A DNA stretch of 64,000 nucleotides, from NCBI GenBank assembly GCA_021399445.1, contig JAJTUQ010000002.1, positions 5,952,001-6,016,000 of the forward strand, in the 5' to 3' direction. Shown here in pieces: positions 58,574 to 64,000 of this stretch. Made by a program: the position numbers and the translations under genes. This DNA comes from Xylogone sp. PMI_703. Its lineage: Eukaryota > Ascomycota > Leotiomycetes. The notes under the pieces were generated by a model, which made no database searches, was not told the origin of the DNA, and worked only from the letters and a program-made list of their open reading frames with translations. Position 1 is the first letter of the stretch. Each line of letters opens with the position of its first letter.

Positions 58574-59804
58574 GATGGATTATCTGTCTTCTTGCTTACT
58601 TGGCAAGAGAGCCCGGCCGAGCGATAAAGAGTTTACAGAAAAAAACAAGTCGTTGGCTAAAAGTGTTAACTGCCCTTTGTAATATTTTTTAGACCCCGCC
58701 CCCTCCGTTTCGCTATCTGTTTTCCCACTGTGTGTGTGGTGCCCCGCAATACAAAATAGGTTCAGAAACCAACACAAAGAAGGAAGGATGTTGTGCTTAT
58801 CGCAATACGGTGGATGTTAATCAGAAATGCGTCTGCGTATGTTTGGTGGGTAATTCCTGCAGCAGATGTGCAGTATGCAGCAACTATGTAAGCGCTTTCA
58901 TCAGAGAGGGGAGAGCTGCTTGGGCTGTCTTATTACTGTGCTGCACCTAGGGCGGATAAGCAAACATCTGATATGTCGTTGTTATCGGTAAAACGGTGAC
59001 GCAAGGCTGGGCCGCCTGTGTGCTCAAAAACCGTTGGTTAATTACAACACCATGATAAGATCCTCCTCCACTGACCACGACGGGACATTTCAATCTTATA
59101 GAAATAGTATTGTGTTTCGGGCACTTACATTGTAGTCAGAACTTAAGAATCTTACGATGTCACACTTCGATTGCATACAACAAGTTTCAAGGTCGATACT
59201 ACATCTTTCTTTAGTTCATCAGAGTCTTTTCAGTAAGTCCTAGGAATCCGAACCAGCCGCCGCCGCCGTTCACTAAATCAAGCCCCATCTCCCTCAAACG
59301 CCCACTCAAAATGCCTTTTTATACATCTACCGACTAGACCGTTCGATTAGATGAGGCGGCTAAGAGAAATGAAAATCAATATAGGTGAAATTTGGCAAGC
59401 AGAATGGAAACTTAAGAATGGAAGTAATATTTTACAAGAAAAATAATGCTATTCCCACAACATTGTGCATCTAAAAGGTGAGGACTTAGATCAGAGAACC
59501 GAGAACCCCGCCACGGTTGGATGCAAGGAATACTTTGACATCGAGGCAAATGCGGGCCGTACCTCACATAACCATTGAAACCAACCAAGAGATGCGTCAA
59601 GAAGTTTTGCCGAATGACGAGCCTGCTCGAGTTCGACTGGAATGCTCATCTACGGATAAATCATAAGATGAAGAGGAACATAGGTGCTTCCGGAGCCAAG
59701 AGAAGATCGCTACAAAGGATAAAGTTTGCACGCCTGTATCATATAAACGGTAGCTGTGATATCAGGAACAATCCTGTCCACGTGCGAAAGATCAATGGCA
59801 ATAT
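58574..59804. other. Intergenic DNA, SPATA20-like to CAP gene
   Basis: Promoter of the SPATA20-like gene on the left, 3' untranslated region of the CAP gene on the right. Short frames have no support. Confidence 0.5.
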
Positions 59805-60969
59805 TTAGAGATTGACGGAAACACCTGGATTTCCAACCGGAGGCAAGACATTCGTATCGAACTCGGGGTAAACGTTTCCTACGAGGATATATGTTAGCAT
59901 TGTCACTCCATCTAGTTTTTAAAGCAGATGAAACTTACCAGCAGGCTGGTAGTTGCACACGACAAACCAGGTATCCATGCCGAAGATAGTACCTGCAGGG
60001 CACAATACGGAGGCACATCCAACCGTCTCAGTAGCCTTCCAGACAATCTGGGATGCGTGAGACCAGTCTGGGCCGGGCGGTGACATGGAGTCAGGCCAGG
60101 TTGGGCTGCTTTGACCGTATGGGAAGTTCATGATCTCGGCATCGTACCAGCTGTTGGTAATTGCTGCAGCCGCGACAGTAGAACCATCAAGGGAAGATGC
60201 ATCAGAAGCGCCATATGCAAAGATGTTCTGTCCATAGTGACCTCCGCCAGGAGTGCTGAAATGTATTAGCATCTTTCTACATCAAGAATTGAGGAGAGAC
60301 CTACAGATCATGGGCATATTTGCAAGAGCTGGCAACGGTCTGGGCATAGCTTGCAAGGTTGTCGTCATAGCTCACAGCTGATACGGAATGGTTGCTCCGG
60401 TGGTAGTTGTGGTGAGCAACAACAGTGGAGGCGTAGTCTGTAGGAGCTGCAGGTGCTGGAGCGGGGGCTGCCGCCTTTGAGGTGGCCGGGGCCGGAGCTG
60501 GGGCAACATTTTGGACCTTAACTGCAGGAGCAACTTGCGTAGTTGTGGGAGCCGGTGGTGGAGGTGGAGGGGGAGGAGGAGCTTGGGTGGTAGTTGTGGT
60601 TGGGGCAGGAGGTGGTGGAGGTGGAGGAGGAGCTTGAGTAGTCGTTGGGACTGGGGTCGTGGTGGTTGTTGTAGTGGTAGTCGTTGTGGTCGTGGTCGTC
60701 GTAGTAGTGGTGGTCGTTGTCGTGGTTGTCTGTTTGGTGGTGGTGGTGGTGGTGGTTGTGGTGGGCTCGACCGGATTTACGAAGACGGTGTTGTAGACGA
60801 CAACAGTTTTGTCATTTGCAGTAACTGACGGGGTTGAGAACGGAACACCAGCAGTCACAGTGACCGTGACAATATCAGTAACGATATCCCAGACGATGGC
60901 TTTCCTGACAATGGGAGAGGCAACGGCCAAGGCTCCGAAGGCCAAGGTAAGGAAGTTGGAAGAACGCAT
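59805..60969 (-). CDS. Secreted CAP/PR-1-like protein with Thr/Pro linker
   Basis: CAP proteins of this type (Pry family) bind sterols or fatty acids outside the cell. Three exons, 60969-60305, 60255-59939 and 59878-59805, give 351 residues. The start chosen (MRSSNFLTLAFGALAVASP) gives a clean signal peptide; upstream in-frame codons are leader. The mature N-terminus has a VTDIVTVTVTAG motif shared by fungal Pry proteins. Then come a Thr-rich tract (about 70-105), two Pro8-9 blocks and Ala/Pro repeats. The CAP domain starts near 190 with VVAHHNYHRSNHSV, followed by LASYAQTVASSCKYAH, GGGHYGQNIF, SWYDAEIMNF, HASQIVWKATETVGCA and WFVVCNYQPAGN. The canonical His and Glu residues are present. The linker is likely O-glycosylated. 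Confidence 0.92.
60530..60770 (-). repeat. Thr-tract and proline-block minisatellite in the CAP gene
   Basis: ACN codons repeat about 25 times uninterrupted after a TKQT break, mixing synonymous codons, then two near-identical APPPPPPPP-APTTT blocks follow. Such coding repeats usually vary in length between strains. Confidence 0.8.
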
Positions 60970-63900
60970 TCTGAGAATGAGCCGTTCTCGGTCTCGTTTT
61001 CTTTGTGGAAAAGAGTGTGTAGATTTGCGAGTAAGTCGTGTGCGTGTACTTGGAAGCAAGGAGTGGATCGATTCAATCGATGGGTATTTGGGCCTTGAGG
61101 TCTGCAGCACAGCTGTACGAACTGGGGGTTTTCTGTCGAAGAATTGAAGATTCGGAGAGGTTCTTAAAGAGCGAATGGACGTCGAAGATCGAAGCAAGCC
61201 AACAACCAAGAAATCCACTGGAAGGAGTGACAGTGAACAATGGGCTGAGTCCTCGCAGAGTCTCGAAGGGTCCGGTAAGGAGCGAAAGTGTTGTAGAACA
61301 ACAAAGAGAAAAAAGAAGAACGCGACGTGGTTGGGCAAAGAAAAGGTTAAAAAGAGGTGCAGGAGAAGGGTCGCAGGAGGAGAGGACCTTTGGGGGGTGG
61401 ATCGGGAGTCCAGAAGCGACTGATACTTGCGCCCTTGGGCAAAGGGGAGTCGCGGCCGGGTTGCTGCTTCCCTTCAATCGTGCAGCGCGGGCACAGACGT
61501 GGCCAGGGGGAAAGCCCGCCAGCAGCAGCACGCCAGCACCAGATTGCAGGGCACCAGCAGGGGGAAATAATTAGCGAGGGAGCATCGCAGTGGGACGAAC
61601 AGCCCTCCTCAACGTGAAACCGCCCACTCGCAGCACTGAGTCCTGCGTACGCAGGTACAGTACCAGTACCAGGCACCGCGGTAATAATAATACCAGAGTC
61701 ACAGTACCGCACAATACAACTTGTCCAACACTAATTGCAGGAGCGATCATACTATACCCAGGTACTTACCTGTACTGAAGGAAAGACAGATGCTAATTAA
61801 CAAAAAGATACGAAAACTCTACGATACCTGCCGATTTCAGCTCTTGACCAATGCGCTCGTGGTTGTGGAAACGACCTGGGGATAGTTACAGTAGCTATGC
61901 ATTTATGAGACCCAGATGGAGAGAGAAATAAGTACACATTAGAGGGCTTTCGCAGCACATGATTCGATTGATTGATTGGATAATTGGACTATTCATGGTT
62001 GGCTCTAGCAATCGAGGTGCTGTTCGGATTCCCTCGTCTACATTAGTCTGATGACAATCACTCAGTCGCTCAGTCGCTCACTTACTATTTACCAGGTTTA
62101 GAGACAATTATGATCTCACTTGATGACCTCGCACGACAGATCATGTCTCAATATTCATCCGCGCTCTTCGCACTGGGGGCAGAAAACCACTCTTCGCACT
62201 TGATACTGGGCTAATACTGCATGTCTAAGCCTAAGCACAGTGTTTGCCATGCTCAGATAGGAGGAGACTTTTACTTGGTACAGTAGTTAAGTCGATGCCG
62301 GAGCACAAACCGATTGATGGCCCATTCTGCCGTTTTGACCCTGGATAGCCAGCTCAAGTCGCCGCGTCATTGTTCAGCCCAGGGAGAGAGTTAGGACATT
62401 GCAACCCTGCACACCAAAGAATGGCTCGGCATCACCAAAGAAAAAGGGGTCCACGGAGGATGATCCGAGAGAAGCAAGGGCCAGGAATGAGAGAGAGCCA
62501 GGAAGCCTCTTAATTGCATCACGAACTGAGATGTTATACACACAATACAACAGTACAGTGCAGTAATACGCTGGTGCCCTGAAAGCAAGCCCCAGAGCGA
62601 CCTCGAGACAAGCGCAAAAGCAAATGCAAAAGCAAAAGCAAAAGAGTGCCGGCAGATCAGCAGGTGGTGGAGCGGCGCGGACAGGCGCAATTTACGGTTC
62701 TGCAGCCACTGTTTCATGGATTCCCCGCGTCGCGTGCCTGATTGGGCCGATCCCGCCAAGCTCGCCCGTTCCTGCATTCCCGGCCTTAGTCAGGCACCTG
62801 GCGACAAACCACCTTCGCGCCACAGGTTTTGACTCTTTACTGGCACCAACGGACGGGCGTCAAGCTGGAGAGCCAATGGCCGCGTGCGCTTCCCTTTCTC
62901 GTCCCAATAGTCTTGACAGGTTGCTGTGGATGATATCACGGTGCGTCTAATTACTGCTAATCACTGTGTACTGCTACTACAGTATTGGCCAGTACTGGAC
63001 GGATAGCCGTAGGGCTAAAAGAGGGTTCTTGTAGTTAGTAGTCATGCTCTGGCATTCTCAATTCTAACACGGCTAACCATAGTCCTCAAGTACAGCACAA
63101 AATATACAGGACAGTAGTACAGTACTATTCTTCCTTACAGCAAGTCTGCTACGGTATGCCCTGGAAACCCAGGGACCCTGGAGGCTGGCGCGGATGGCAA
63201 GACGTTGGGCTCGGAGATCACGCTCGCCCCCTCCAATCTTCGCTTCTCCTCAGATGAACGTCTTGGGACAAACCCACCCCGAATAATCGCTGCAGCAATC
63301 ATAGATCACGCTACTCTAGAGCATTGGCTTCGAATCGGCTGTTTTTACAGTAATAAGATTCAAGAGTGCCCCGTCTTGGCAGGTTCTTCTGGTGTTTCAA
63401 TATCAAGCGCACTCCACGGCCTTGGGTCCAGATGTATCAGAAACTTCCTTCGGCCCATGACGTACAAAGCTTCGTCGAATCGTCCTCACGCCATCATGTA
63501 TAGCTCCTGGTTACAGAACACCAACATTCCGACAAATTGACCTGTGCAATCTCACTAGAGCGAGCTGCGGTAATTACTTATTCACATAATCCACCTTGGT
63601 CAATCACTTTTGCCACGGGTAGTCTACAATGCAAGCAGACGCTCGTGATCTCTTGTTTGGTGCAAACTGCTGCAATCCGCACAATGCAATCCTCCATCCC
63701 AGTCTCTTCCTCGTGGGTCATCAGCTAGAGCAGCTCATCAATAGTGTGCCCGAGGAGTGGACAATTCCCAGCCAACAATAGATGTCCAAAAATGCAACCT
63801 CCTGCGTCACCAGTATTCCTTTTCTTCTACTAGCTTACTTTTTGATCCGCTAGGTACAGTGATTGCACTTTTTGTTGTTTTCTTTTTTATCCACATTTCT

Positions 63901-64000
63901 ATCTTTCCTAGGACTCAGGGTCTCTAGGTCCTTCTGCAAGGTCTCCGTTGCTCAACGTTAGCCGGAAACCTCGGTCCTGTTTCATCTGTCGCGGGGATTC
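60970..64000. other. Gene-poor right end
   Basis: The left end is the CAP gene promoter and leader. No supported gene follows. GTAC clusters are dense (61650-61670, 62550-62565, 62985-63005, 63110-63125). A GCAAAA hexamer array lies at 62613-62644, and CTCAGTCG repeats near 62061-62080. A 111-residue plus-strand frame at 63205-63540 shows no domain. The last 200 bases, CT-rich, could be the leader of a gene beyond the window. Confidence 0.5.
62613..62644. repeat. (GCAAAA)n hexamer array
   Basis: Imperfect GCAAAA units (one reads GCAAAT) repeat five times. A similar TTTTGC run occurs at 5459-5475. Confidence 0.75.

Noticed and set aside
63205..63540. 111-residue plus-strand frame near the right end
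   Set aside because: No homology clue, no signal or domain, and a base composition like the surrounding intergenic DNA.
1..64000. CRISPR arrays, bacterial operons, insertion sequences
   Set aside because: No regularly spaced direct repeats or prokaryotic gene organisation; introns and gene families are fungal.

Overview
The window is nuclear DNA of a filamentous ascomycete (Pezizomycotina). The evidence is the gene set, which includes an ApsA/Num1 cortical anchor, an SSK1 response regulator, ERG6, a CYP52-like P450 and an MZM1 LYR protein. Short 49-101 nt introns with GTRNGY donors and CTAAC/CTRAY branch sites, and three intron-bearing tRNA genes, agree with this. The class cannot be fixed from sequence alone; Leotiomycetes is plausible. 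No prokaryotic, organellar or intact transposon gene is visible.

Layout: 1-6.9 kb is gene-poor, with low-complexity tracts and many GTAC-rich motifs. 6.9-12.2 kb is a compact housekeeping block: zuotin (-), MZM1 (+), SLT11/ECM2 (-) and ERG6 (+), arranged as two divergent pairs that each share a short promoter carrying a TCACGTG element. A tRNA-Gly follows at 12.9 kb, then SSK1 (-, 13.9-16.2 kb), a gene-poor 3 kb, and a HAL-family kinase (-, 19.2-21.5 kb). 21.5-28.8 kb is the longest stretch without a supportable gene. From 28.8 kb come a coiled-coil protein (+), a tRNA-Ala, a SANT/Myb-like Gln-rich protein (-) with a candidate 60-residue spliced gene overlapping its 3' end, and the giant apsA/NUM1 gene (-, 35.1-40.6 kb). 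Then come a small secreted cysteine-rich protein (-, 43.1-43.8 kb), an importin-7/NMD5 gene with 12 exons (+, 45.7-49.4 kb), a CYP52-like P450 (+), a tRNA-Lys (-), an MFSD10-like MFS transporter (+), a SPATA20/DUF255 thioredoxin-fold protein (-) and a CAP/PR-1-like secreted protein (-, 59.8-61.0 kb). 61-64 kb is again gene-poor.

Functions are mostly unrelated core-genome roles: ribosome-associated chaperone, respiratory complex III assembly, spliceosome activation, ergosterol synthesis, osmotic/oxidative stress signalling, cation homeostasis, nuclear positioning, nuclear import and fatty-acid/alkane oxidation. Two secreted proteins (Cys-rich and CAP) are the accessory, possibly host- or environment-facing, components. 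I found no defence, toxin or biosynthetic cluster. The best candidates for something undescribed are the hidden 60-residue spliced gene at 32.6-32.9 kb, the internally duplicated 24-cysteine secreted protein, and the tRNA-Gly with two mismatches in its acceptor stem. Exon boundaries were read by eye and checked for frame; all multi-exon models given close in frame.
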